A stretch of DNA of 64,000 nucleotides from Sodalis endosymbiont of Henestaris halophilus (GTDB lineage: Bacteria > Pseudomonadota > Gammaproteobacteria > Enterobacterales > Enterobacteriaceae). The translations under genes and the position numbers were made by a program. A model generated the notes under the pieces. That model did not search any database. It was not told the origin of the DNA and saw only the letters and a program-made list of their open reading frames with translations. Positions 49,499 to 59,221 of the stretch are shown piece after piece. Position 1 is the stretch's first letter. The number at the start of each line of letters is the position of its first letter. The stretch spans positions 1,550,001 through 1,614,000 of the forward strand of contig NZ_LT897836.1 in NCBI RefSeq assembly GCF_900161835.1. The letters run 5' to 3'.

Positions 49499-50602
49499 CT
49501 CCTTATGACAACTAATCTCAATATTTATTATCTTAATTAATTGAACTTAAAGCAAAATTATAGCTAAAGCTAGAGAGGTTTTTACCTGAAGAGTATTTTG
49601 CGCTTACTAGATTACTCGAACAGCATCTAGGTAATATAAATTTTATCCGCTCTACGCAAACGATCCCAGTTACATAGTATTAAAGACCTGAGGGCAATAT
49701 CAGCCATCGGTTATAAAACCGTCCTATGACGCACCTCACATTTGTATTAAAAAATATATTTCTAGTATAGAACTAAACTATGCTGATTTATTTTGTATGC
49801 CATTTTCAGCATCATATAGGTAATGATTCATAAAAATCTACCTATCAATACTAAAATAACTTGACATTATAACGGTAATTTTATGTTTGCACATATTTAT
49901 TATAATACTTAATAGCTGATAAATTTCGATGTTAAGGATAAACTTCTAAGCCATGTGTGCAACAGTATTGCTAAACACAGACTTAAAACAAGACTCATTA
50001 CAATAATCGTCTGTAACTATTAGTAATATTTTTTACCATAGTACATTATACAGATAAGCATTAGCGGTTTTAAGATTCACTTTGCCTAAAATCAATAATT
50101 AAATTGTGTTACTATAATTATAGTGAATATATAGCCATCAAGTGCTATGTATTTATGAATTGTTGTACAGCAATATGTTGACAACAAAATCGCAAATTAA
50201 TGGGTTATTAACTAGACTTCTTGGCAACTATGATGAATTATACCCACACGTAGTATAAGGCACCACTTAATTAACGCAAAGTGAAACACTTTACTTAAAT
50301 GACCTATGTATAAAAAGTTATGAAAGCATTTATGAATCAAACAATAAGTTCTAAAAAAACAGGTGCTGGTATTTTGATACCAAGTTTATTACTATTCTGA
50401 CATTGAAGACCTAACTTAATTTATGTGTATAATTTTATAACAACAAGATTATATTATATGTGATTTAATCAAAATAGCACCTATATTGTAAAGCACTAAT
50501 GCGTCATACTGCTCTAACACAAACACGTCCCACGCTATAACAACCGCTACTTAATAAAACTATAGTCAGCTAGATAAAATCTCAGCTAAGATATTTGCTC
50601 AC

Positions 50603-50782
50603 CTATGGTAGGTACCATGCATTAGGATGAATTTTTATTATTCCGAGCTCGGTAATCAACCAAATAAACATTGCAGTTAATGAGAAAATCAGAGCGGCTA
50701 ATAGATACCTTAAAATATCAAAAAACAAAAGATTAAAAGCACAATGATTACCTCCCCAAAATTTTATGGGAGACGATAACAT
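50603..50782 (-). CDS. Possible small single-helix membrane protein
   Basis: A minus-strand frame that from its first ATG (50780-50782) encodes 59 residues. GAGGTG lies immediately before that ATG and GGAGGT lies inside the frame. A hydrophobic stretch at about residues 24-48 (LLFFDILRYLLAALIFSLTA and following) would span the membrane once; the tail ends IKIHPNAWYLP. Nothing is recognised and it may be a chance frame or the last piece of a lost membrane gene. Confidence 0.2.
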   Translation of the reverse strand: MLSSPIKFWGGNHCAFNLLFFDILRYLLAALIFSLTAMFIWLITELGIIKIHPNAWYLP

Positions 50783-51232
50783 ACACCTCAAATCATGTAT
50801 GTGGACTAATATTTATATATCACGGAAATAGGAACTTTCCTTATTGAGAAAGAACTTGTGTATGTCTTCAGATAGCATCTGGCACCAAAGATAACCAGCA
50901 GCAACTCTTACAGATCTGCATTATTTAACTTTTGATTAAAGGTAGTTCGCTGGGTATGTTTTCAAATAACAAATAATGCATAGTTATATATAACTAATAA
51001 TTATTTAACTACTAATTACATAACTTCATCTGCGATCAACTCAAACAATGAGTTACTCATACTTAAAAATTATAAAACTGTCATTTAATCATACTGAGGT
51101 TAGAATCTCAATAGACATAAAATAACTAGTCAAGCTGTTCGGTGGATATTAAACTTTTCTTGCTATTAATTTTTGCTATAGTCTAGTCTTAAAGTTAATT
51201 TAATAAACATTTACTATAATCAGGACTAAAAT

Positions 51233-53275
51233 ATGACTAATCCATTATTAACCTCGTTTTTATTGCCCCCCTTTACTGCTATTTGTCCCGAGCACATCGT
51301 GCCAGCCATTAAAGCCGCGATTAATCACTGCCGCCACACCGTTGAAGAAGTAGTAACACAATCCCAACCTATTACTTGGGAAAACTTTTGCCAGCGGTTA
51401 GCCGATGCTGATGACCATTTGAGCCGAATTTGGTCGACAGTAAGTCATTTAAATGCCGTAAAAAACAGCCAGACACTACGCGAATCCTATGAGCAAAGCT
51501 TACCGTTATTATCTGAGTATTACACCTATGTAGGGCAACATTATGGTTTGTATCAAACCTATCATAATCTGCGCAACAGCCAGCATTATGTAAAGTTGAG
51601 CGTGGCGCAGAAAAAAGCGGTGGATAACACGTTGCGCGATTTTGAACTGTGCGGTATCGATCTACCAGCAGAAAAACAGAAGCGCTATAGACAAATTGTT
51701 ACCAGGCTCTCAGCGCTAGGTTCAGCTTACAACAATAATGTGCTTGACGCAACCATGGGTTGGAGCAAATTGATAATTAATGCACAAGAGTTAATTGGAA
51801 TGCCAGAAAGCGCTCTTGCTTTCTCCCAGGCCCAGGCAAAAGCCCGCGATCAGAAAGGTTGGCTCCTGACGCTAGACATCCCAAGCTATTTACCGATTCT
51901 TACCTATTGCGATAACTCCGCGCTGCGTCAAGAACTCTATCGAGCCTATAACACCCGCGCTTCTGATCAGGGACCAAATGCTGGTAAATGGGACAATGGG
52001 CCCCTTATGGAGGAAATTTTAGCACTGCGTCATGAACTAGCTCAATTGATTGGCTTCGAAAGCTATGCAGACAAATCTTTGGCGACGAAAATGGCGAAAA
52101 ATCCCCAACAAGTACTAGATTTTCTCATCGATCTGGTCAAACGTGCGCGTCCTCAGGGCGAAAAAGAATTCGCGCAACTGAGCGCTTTTGCGCAAAGTCA
52201 CTTCGGACGCGATACGCTAGAACCGTGGGATATTGCCTATTATAGCGAAAAACAGAAACATTATTTGTTTTCCATTAATGAAGAGCAGTTACGTCCCTAT
52301 TTTCCGGAGGAGCGGGTTATAAGCGGTTTGTTTGAAGTGATCTATCGCATTTACGGCATCACTACTAAAGAGTGTAAGGATGTTGAAACATGGCATCCGG
52401 ATGTCCGTTTTTTTGAGCTATTTGATGAACATGGCGAAATAAGTGGCAGTTTTTATCTCGATTTATACGTACGCGATAAAAAAAGAAGCGGCGCCTGGAT
52501 GGACGATTGTGTAAACATGATGCGTAAAGCTAACGGGGAATTGCAAAAGCCGGTAGCGTATATTACTTGTAATTTTAACTGCCCAATAAGCGGTAAACAA
52601 GCGCTATTTACCCACAGTGAGGTTATTACACTATTCCATGAATTCGGTCATGGGTTGCACCATATGTTGACCCGTATCGATACCCCAGGGGTGTCTGGCA
52701 TCAATGGCGTACCATGGGATGCGGTGGAGCTACCGAGCCAGTTTATGGAAAACTATTGCTGGCAACCTGAAGCTCTGGCATTTATATCTGGCCATTACGA
52801 AACCGGCGCACCACTGCCTGACGAATTCTTGAATAAGCTGCTTAAGGCCAAAAATTATCAATCGGCGTTATTTATCTTACACCAGTTGGAATTAGGCTTA
52901 TTTGATTTCCTCATGCATCACCAATATCAACCGGATCAGGGAGCGCGCGTGCTAGAGACTTTAGCGAAAGTAAAAAAACAAGTGGCGGTAATACCAACCG
53001 TGCCGTGGGGCCGTTTCTCCCATTCATTTAGCCACATCTTCACCGGCGGCTACGCAGCGGGGTATTACAGCTATCTTTGGTCCGACGTCCTAGCAGCAGA
53101 TGCCTGGGAACGTTTCGAAGAAGAAGGAATTTTTAACCAGAACACCGGTAAATTATTCCTTGACACAATACTGTCTTCCGGCGGTTCCGAGGAGCCAATA
53201 GTGCTCTTTGCCCGTTTCCGAGGTCGCGAACCGCAGCTAAATGCTATGCTTCGCCATTACGGCATCCTAGAATAA
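51233..53275 (+). CDS. prlC: Oligopeptidase A
   Basis: Cytoplasmic M3-family zinc metallopeptidase that degrades short peptides, including cleaved signal peptides. The 680 residues equal the E. coli length. The zinc motif is intact in LFHEFGHGLHHML (HEFGH near residue 470), followed by the distal ligand block DAVELPSQFMENY. N-terminal and C-terminal regions match the family to the end (FARFRGREPQLNAMLRHYGI). In E. coli rsmJ follows; here the sequence decays directly after the stop. The gene is isolated, with 2 kb of empty DNA before it and 4 kb after. Recycling of peptides as amino acids is a plausible reason for keeping it. Confidence 0.97.
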   Translation: MTNPLLTSFLLPPFTAICPEHIVPAIKAAINHCRHTVEEVVTQSQPITWENFCQRLADADDHLSRIWSTVSHLNAVKNSQTLRESYEQSLPLLSEYYTYVGQHYGLYQTYHNLRNSQHYVKLSVAQKKAVDNTLRDFELCGIDLPAEKQKRYRQIVTRLSALGSAYNNNVLDATMGWSKLIINAQELIGMPESALAFSQAQAKARDQKGWLLTLDIPSYLPILTYCDNSALRQELYRAYNTRASDQGPNAGKWDNGPLMEEILALRHELAQLIGFESYADKSLATKMAKNPQQVLDFLIDLVKRARPQGEKEFAQLSAFAQSHFGRDTLEPWDIAYYSEKQKHYLFSINEEQLRPYFPEERVISGLFEVIYRIYGITTKECKDVETWHPDVRFFELFDEHGEISGSFYLDLYVRDKKRSGAWMDDCVNMMRKANGELQKPVAYITCNFNCPISGKQALFTHSEVITLFHEFGHGLHHMLTRIDTPGVSGINGVPWDAVELPSQFMENYCWQPEALAFISGHYETGAPLPDEFLNKLLKAKNYQSALFILHQLELGLFDFLMHHQYQPDQGARVLETLAKVKKQVAVIPTVPWGRFSHSFSHIFTGGYAAGYYSYLWSDVLAADAWERFEEEGIFNQNTGKLFLDTILSSGGSEEPIVLFARFRGREPQLNAMLRHYGILE

Positions 53276-54064
53276 GGAGATGTTTGAACACACGGTTTTA
53301 AGATACGCACATCTTATTGATCCCTATGTGCTTGTAGATTTTAGCCGCGCGCTCTAAGGATTGTTCACATAAGAAATCCTCAGGCTAACCTAGCATTGAC
53401 TATAAAGCATAAACAACTAAGATCGCGCAAGAATAGCAAGCCCCCAAATAGGATTTATTACCTAAAGCAAAGAGATCAACAAAAGTTTGACAATTACTAA
53501 AGACTAATAACTATTAAATGTGGTGTATCTTATTTTAATTTTTTTTTCGCATCAAATAAAAAATGCATTTATAAAAATAAAAATTAAAGCATGTATTTCA
53601 ACTGCTGAAGGTACAAGAAGGTGTCAATATGGATTTCTACACAAACTTAGATCCCGATAACAAGAATCATTATTTGATCTATAGATGCTATAAATTAATT
53701 TACGCAAGCCTGGTAACAGGCTATAGGAATAAATTGTTCAACGCTAGCCTTTAGTATATTAGATAATTCTTATGATGAAAATTTACCTCCTGAATCAGAA
53801 TAACCCGCCGTTTATTTTACATATGGATTGGTTTGCCAGATAAACACATTAGCAATACGGTTGGTTTTATAATAGAGTTGAGCAGCTTTACAAATCGAGT
53901 AAGTAAATCTACTAAGAACTTATACTGATATTAAACAAATATCCGCTATTACAAATTAAATATTTCTTACAGTTAGGCTGGTGGTCAAAAAATTTTGCAA
54001 GATCTCTTACACTTCAGTTACATGGAGCGTATATATTAATAAAGTATTAAAATATGCAATGTAA
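53276..54064. other. Non-coding stretch after prlC
   Basis: No rsmJ remnant could be aligned, although GGAGATG follows the prlC stop directly and opens a 25-codon frame. The rest is A+T-rich with no signal noticed. Confidence 0.5.
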
Positions 54065-54073
54065 TGCTATAAT
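54065..54073 (+). promoter_or_regulatory. Extended -10 promoter without a gene
   Basis: TGCTATAAT, identical to the element before hldD, with TATTAA about 17 bases upstream. It opens onto a hairpin-rich stretch that ends in a terminator. Confidence 0.4.
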
Positions 54074-54079
54074 TCAGTA

Positions 54080-54337
54080 TGAAGCATTAGTCGCGATAAA
54101 CCACAAAAACACGCTGATGCTATAGTTTAGAGCCACTTTCCAGAAGGAAAGTAATGCGTAGATAATTGCCTTACGATCGGATCGTAAGCTGCGCTGCGCG
54201 CAGCATGCACAAAATATAGGCCACTCTTTTGAATTTAACCTTGATAACTTAATTTACAAAATCCTAAATAGAATGATAGAAAGCTTTTTATAGTTAACAA
54301 TGTTGTGCGCCCACCCTAATTAAAGGTGGGGCGTTTT
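54080..54337 (+). ncRNA. Candidate structured small RNA (about 255 nt)
   Basis: Between an extended -10 promoter and a strong terminator lies DNA with three perfect hairpins in close succession: ACTTTCC-AGAA-GGAAAGT (54135-54152), CTTACGAT-CGG-ATCGTAAG (54170-54188) and GCTGCGC-TGC-GCGCAGC (54188-54204, sharing one base with the previous). The cluster is much more GC-rich and regular than its surroundings. No open frame longer than a few codons fits. It does not resemble 6S, tmRNA, RNase P or 4.5S RNA as I know them. It may be a small RNA or the untranslated remains of a lost operon. Confidence 0.3.
54308..54337 (+). terminator. Strong terminator in gene-free DNA
   Basis: CGCCCACC and GGTGGG(G)CG form an eight-pair stem with one bulged G, followed by TTTTATG. 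There is no plus-strand gene for a kilobase upstream. Confidence 0.7.
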
Positions 54338-55413
54338 ATGGGAAACTATGGCTATTTTGTTCTCTAATGCGATGGTTAGATACAGCAGAGATAAAATAGT
54401 TTTCAATGTTATATCAATAGATTTATGACTATGGAAAACCCCATGCTTAATAAGTTAAATATTGAACCTATTAAAACTCGCGTAACCTCGATATTATAGC
54501 TGATGCCAAGCAGTCCTTGATATTTTAATTAATACTTTACCATCAAATTGCGATGGAAGGTATTTCCCGCCTAATTCAAGATAGTTATAACCACATATTT
54601 ATTGCTTTAATAGCAATTTAATAAGACACTTGTGATAGGTAACGGACTTATTATAAAAAATTTAGGTCGCATATGGTCCGAACCGATAACGGTAATTAGG
54701 AAAAGTTTAACTCATTTACCTCTGGTATTTTCCCAGAGATAAAACAATCTAGCAGTACGATTATTAAATCACGATATCAGTAAGTAAGAAGCTATTGAAA
54801 ATTAAACTCTTTATCTACTAGTAATTACTAGTTAGATGATTATGATTTTCATAAAAATTACAGATTAATTTTCTTCAGAAAACACTAGTTATCAATGGCA
54901 CTGATATCAAACCAAACATTACCGATGGTATCTATGGGGTGCTCAAATGTATTGAAATCACGTAAAGAAAATCAAAAGCATAGATCATCCGGAAAGCGGT
55001 TATCCTAGATTGAAATAAACACACATCACATTTTTATATAAATCATGAAACGAATTAAAATACTTAAATTATATTTGATATAGCTATCCATTTTAATGTT
55101 CACAAATAAATCATCTAGTTATTTAATAAAATTACTTAATAGATAAAATCTATCTGTGGTATCAGTTTAACGCCCAATCTAGGAGTATACCAAAGATTTA
55201 AAAACAGATATATTACTTAAATACTGCAAGGTAGTACTAGCTGAATTTCCTAACGCAAGCGTATCAAGATTATTTTGGCAAAAGTTGCGGAATAATAGAC
55301 ATACTGTTAATTCATACTAGCTACTTATTTAAGTCTTTCTAAAAACAGGCACTTTTATTTATTTGGCGCTAAAATTCTATTATAATATTGCAATCTGATA
55401 CCATTATTTGATG
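54338..55413. other. Non-coding stretch
   Basis: A+T-rich, stop-filled in all frames; nothing recognised. Confidence 0.5.
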
Positions 55414-55422
55414 TGGTATAAT
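55414..55422 (+). promoter_or_regulatory. Extended -10 promoter before a short terminated transcript
   Basis: TGGTATAAT lies about 50 bases before a perfect terminator hairpin. No clear -35 hexamer is seen. Confidence 0.35.
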
Positions 55423-55428
55423 AGTACA

Positions 55429-55499
55429 CTTTAATCTAAGATGGTTGTAAATATTGTTAGCAAGACTCTATTAAGATGCCTGCCTCAGGCATCTATTTT
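55429..55499 (+). ncRNA. Candidate very small RNA (about 70 nt)
   Basis: The stretch between the extended -10 at 55414 and the terminator at 55474-55499 would give a transcript of about 70 bases with no open frame. It could equally be a leader whose gene has been deleted. Confidence 0.25.
55474..55499 (+). terminator. Perfect terminator hairpin
   Basis: AGATGCCTG-CCT-CAGGCATCT, a nine-pair perfect stem with a three-base loop, followed by ATTTT. Confidence 0.75.
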
Positions 55500-55917
55500 G
55501 CCTTCAGGATTTTAAAGAACGGCAACTTCTGTAGTTATTCGATAGAACCACAAATCAGGACTATATTTACGACAGATAATAACGCTGTTATTAATATCGC
55601 TACTAGTGAAAAATAATGCTTTCCAGGTAATCTAAAGATATTCAATAAATTAACATTAAGTTCTAAAAGGTGATGTTGACATAACCAGACCATTAATTTA
55701 CATTCGCGCACATTTAGTACTACCCTTAAATAAACGAAGCACTTTTCCATAAATTATATATCAGTAACGTCACTCCCGTATCATACCTAGCTAGGCTAGT
55801 TTAACTGCGAAATCTTCGTTAAAAAGATGTATCATATTGCCATGTTATTTTACTATTAAGCGTTTTTATGTGTAAGTCAGATCTAGCGACTAACTATCCC
55901 GGTTTTTCAACTTTTAG

Positions 55918-55976
55918 CCGGCTAAAGATCCTACTTATCATTTCTTGGGTATAAAATTACGATGAAAACGATGCTT
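55918..55976 (+). repeat. Diverged repeat, copy A
   Basis: Shares CCGGC, TGGGTATAA and CGATGCTT in the same order with 62173-62231, with identical overall length between first and last block (51 bases from start to start). Confidence 0.5.
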
Positions 55977-57122
55977 ATGGCACCGGTAGCCACCAACGCT
56001 AGCATTCTTTGTTTATTTCTACTAAATTGCGACTGTATTTTGAAAAATGCATGAATGATCAAGTAGCAGCAGTACTACTAAGACATAAACGGATGTTATT
56101 GCAATAAACATCAAAATATAAAGTAGTTATGCGCTTAGATATCGCGTTCTAAGCGTATCACTTATCGAAAAATTCATATAAATCAAGTATCGAGAGCGCT
56201 TTAATATTTTAGGATTTTACTCTTAGACGTTGTCTTCTCTTAATTCAAAATCATAAAGTTAATTTATTTTAGGGTTAATGGTACGTTTAATAACATTTTG
56301 CCTTACTAACAAAACGCTCTTTTCTCATATTATAAATGAATGGCCGAACAACTGATATTAATAGTTTGCGTTATTTATTTAATAAGTATAAGTTTATCGA
56401 GAACTAACTAGACTAATTTAATTCTAAGTTTGGCCGTAAATACTTTTCGTATTAATTCACAGGTAAAGAAAACAGTTGAGATTAGCATAACTACCCAACA
56501 CGGATGAACAGTTTCAAATGCTGTTTGCTATCAAGAGAGAGCTCAGTGTGTTGTGACAGTACACGCTCTGTATAGAGCGCTAAACTTAATTGTGTATATC
56601 ATTAAGTCTTCTGTTCCCAGAAGACAACAGATAAATTTATGGAAAGTGATTGCCGAGAATATCTAGTATTCGCTAATACCTGACGCTTTTATGTCTTATA
56701 ATCTCTCTATTGTTAAAATAGGTTACAAAATAAATTCGTAAGACGTGGAAACTATGTGAAGTTTTTTATGCTAGAGAAATGCATGGTTTTCTATTTACTA
56801 TGGTTATATCAAAAATGACAACAATATCTTATTTTCTACGTTAAGAGTACGAATTAATTAAAGAAAGTTCTCTCCAAAAGAGAACCATATTTACAATACA
56901 CTTGCATAAGGTGTTTAATATTTTGAGGTAATTTGCATTAATATTAAATTTACTTTAAAATTATTATGACAGTCCATAACGGTAATATTACCCAGGGCTT
57001 TTCGATAATATTTTCAGATTATCGTGATTTGCCTTTATCTTATAATGTTTAGTGTAAGTTACTTAACTTGTCGTTATCTAGTAGTGTCATTTGTGAGTGT
57101 AGCACCATGTTAATTAACCATT

Positions 57123-57168
57123 TTATCTTCTAGGAAGATAAGTTCCATGCTATAATGGTTTAGGAACT
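57123..57168 (+). promoter_or_regulatory. Extended -10 element within inverted repeats
   Basis: TTATCTTC-TAG-GAAGATAA (57123-57141) is directly followed by AGTTCC, then the extended -10 TGCTATAAT (57148-57156), then GGAACT, so the -10 lies in the loop of a second inverted repeat. No gene follows on the plus strand. Confidence 0.35.
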
Positions 57169-57426
57169 AAATATAGTTACTAATAAAGAATAACTAATGA
57201 ATCATATTCTACTCCTTAAGGACACATCAGCAAATTAATCATACCCCTGACTAAGATTAATACCACTCACGATCCAGTTTATCACGAATTAGGTAAAATG
57301 ACAATAGTGCATAATAATTTAAGTTCTTCTATTTTACTCGATCCGTGATGGGTGTTATACTTACCATTAATTATTTACACGACCATAATCCTCTAACAAT
57401 ATAACTTACCTATTACTATTCTCAAG

Positions 57427-59022
57427 CTAACTAGTACTTGAATTACTATTCGATGATAATCGAAACAGATATAATTGCTTATCAAACTTCTGTGGTGCTC
57501 CTTCTCGGGTAATAAATATCCCTATCGCTGCGATGAGCTGATCATTATAAAACAGCAACGGTATGCTATTGCGCCGCCAAGGAGGAACATTACGTTCCTG
57601 CCAAATTTTTTTCAACTTTCTACCACGATGCCGTCCAATTATATATAACAAACCGCTCACTGGACCAAAGCGCACTGATACCTGTTCGTCAAGTCGTGGT
57701 ATACGAACGATAGCGGCGGGCAACGCGTCATTAAGGGTACCAACAGCAATGGAAGTAATAGCCTCTATGTCAACTTTATTGTCTGTTATAATCTTGGTGG
57801 CATTAGGGGATGTATGGAAGCCTGAAACAGTGACCATTGCGGCATCGTGCAACCTATCAACCCCCGTTATACCCACGTTCCACTTCGGTAGGCCGATTAA
57901 AAAAGCTTGGCTATTAGAGTTGTTGTCGACGTTTACTAGATATCGAATAAGAGTGCCAAGCTCCGCAGGCAACTTTAGTCGATCGTTATCCGGTGGCCAG
58001 AGCAATATCGTTATGCAATCAAAAATAGTCGTCAAAAGTGGCAACACATAAAGACGATCACGAAAGCGTCTTACCTTCCGATTATCGATCTGTATTTGCG
58101 CAACCGCATCGCGCTGACTGAGAGCTACGTCTTGCCACAGTCGTGTCAATTGCAGGAATGAAGGCATCCTCACGCCGCATTTACTCAACCAACGACGTAA
58201 CAAGGCAGCTCGTTTAATATTGCTCATGTTTATTAGCTCCGTTAAACGCAGTGATCCGTCCAACTGAATAAACGCATTTAGCGTTGGCGATAGCAATTCA
58301 TCCAAAAGCAACTCCTGATCTGCGCAGAGCTGTGCGCTGCGCGCGGCGGCAGCAGTAAATTGTGGCCAGCGCTGGCACATGGGGGGCAGAATCTTATGAC
58401 GCAAAAAATTGCGATCGAACCGCAAGTTGGTATTACTATCGTCCTCCAGCCATCGGAGCTTACGTACATGGCCGTACGCCTCTAGCTCTGCTCGGTTATA
58501 ATTTAATAGAGGTCGCAACAAGCGGTGACCGCGAAATGGTACATCCGCCGCCATCCCAGCCAGCCCGGCTGGGCCACTGCCACGTTTAAGCGCTAGCAAC
58601 AGCGTTTCTACCTGATCGTCCTGATGTTGTGCGGTAAGTAACACTTCTTTTTCTACTAACATTGATGCGAACGCCTGATAACGCGCGGCTCGCGCCGCAG
58701 CTTCAATACCATCCAACCTAGCGTCAAAAACCACACGTGCCGTGACAAAAGAAACGTTACGCTTAAAGCATTCGTGCGCGCAATGAGCAGCCCAATGATC
58801 AGCGTTACGGCTTAATCCATGATGGATATAAACCGCCCTGAAAATTAATTTACTTATACCATGCAGCTCGTTTGCACCATCGCGCAATGTGGTGAGTATA
58901 TCTAGCAATACCGTAGAATCCAAACCGCCACTGAATCCCAGCACCAACAAGCTGTAAGGCGCAACATCACATGCAACACTGTTGCACATTGCCTGCACCC
59001 GCTCACTTGCATTAGACCACAT
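57427..59022 (-). CDS. tilS: tRNA(Ile)-lysidine synthetase, with an unusual internal insertion
   Basis: Converts C34 of the tRNA-Ile CAU anticodon to lysidine so that it reads AUA; essential in nearly all bacteria. The PP-loop FSGGLDSTVLLDIL lies at about residue 30; HHGLS, TAQHQDDQ and LLALKRGSGPAGLAGM follow, and the C-terminal domain ends with GRKLKKIWQERNVPPW and PLLFYNDQLIAAIG. From the ATG at 59020-59022 it has 531 residues against 432 in E. coli. The start could also be 58989, which puts the PP-loop at the E. coli distance. Part of the excess is about 73 extra residues (near 362-437, 57939-57712) between LPAELG and IPRLDE, where E. coli has about 11. The frame upstream of 59022 belongs to the gloC remnant. 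Confidence 0.93.
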   Translation of the reverse strand: MWSNASERVQAMCNSVACDVAPYSLLVLGFSGGLDSTVLLDILTTLRDGANELHGISKLIFRAVYIHHGLSRNADHWAAHCAHECFKRNVSFVTARVVFDARLDGIEAAARAARYQAFASMLVEKEVLLTAQHQDDQVETLLLALKRGSGPAGLAGMAADVPFRGHRLLRPLLNYNRAELEAYGHVRKLRWLEDDSNTNLRFDRNFLRHKILPPMCQRWPQFTAAAARSAQLCADQELLLDELLSPTLNAFIQLDGSLRLTELINMSNIKRAALLRRWLSKCGVRMPSFLQLTRLWQDVALSQRDAVAQIQIDNRKVRRFRDRLYVLPLLTTIFDCITILLWPPDNDRLKLPAELGTLIRYLVNVDNNSNSQAFLIGLPKWNVGITGVDRLHDAAMVTVSGFHTSPNATKIITDNKVDIEAITSIAVGTLNDALPAAIVRIPRLDEQVSVRFGPVSGLLYIIGRHRGRKLKKIWQERNVPPWRRNSIPLLFYNDQLIAAIGIFITREGAPQKFDKQLYLFRLSSNSNSSTS

Positions 59023-59094
59023 ACAATAATTACAATTGTAACCGATCAAGATCGGTAAAAAAAAATAATTTCTTGCAGGAGAGCATATCAACCT

Positions 59095-59123
59095 GTCTCC
59101 AGTTTGCAGGTCAAGCTGGAGAC
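59095..59123. repeat. Twelve-pair inverted repeat near the gloC frameshift
   Basis: GTCTCCAGTTTG and CAAGCTGGAGAC pair (one T-G pair) around a five-base loop. It lies inside the gloC remnant, next to the point where the frame shifts, 75-100 bases upstream of the tilS start. Confidence 0.6.
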
Positions 59124-59187
59124 ATTAAAATTGGCAATTGCTTGATCATTAACAACACTGAAAGCTAAGTTACACAAACTCTGGGCT

Positions 59188-59221
59188 GCCTGCCGACTTG
59201 CCTGCCCAAGTTGCAGCAGGC
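59188..59221. repeat. GC-rich two-part hairpin in the gloC remnant
   Basis: GCCTGC / GCAGGC forms the outer stem and ACTTG / CAAGT the inner stem, separated by a small asymmetric internal loop. It lies in readable gloC remnant sequence and may simply reflect old codons. Confidence 0.4.

Larger units (their letters stand above)
49212..51232. other. 2-kb non-coding stretch between dapE and prlC
   Basis: No clear gene. It contains the GC-rich hairpin at 49471-49498 and a minus-strand frame at 50603-50791 whose translation has one strongly hydrophobic helix. The prlC start has AGGA just upstream. Confidence 0.55.
55500..57426. other. Non-coding stretch downstream of tilS
   Basis: No intact gene. 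It includes one copy of a diverged repeat (55918-55976) and an inverted repeat overlapping an extended -10 element (57123-57168). In E. coli the convergent genes rof and yaeP lie just past tilS; no remnant was recognised. Confidence 0.5.

Noticed and set aside
55535-55750. 71-codon minus-strand frame with hydrophobic C-terminus.
   Set aside because: No ribosome-binding site and no recognised similarity.
57563-58051. 162-codon plus-strand open frame inside tilS.
   Set aside because: Antisense shadow of tilS; no independent start signal or recognised domain.
59033-59091. TTG start at 59091 extending TilS by 23 residues.
   Set aside because: The same bases encode the tail of the gloC remnant in another frame, and the family homology of TilS begins later.
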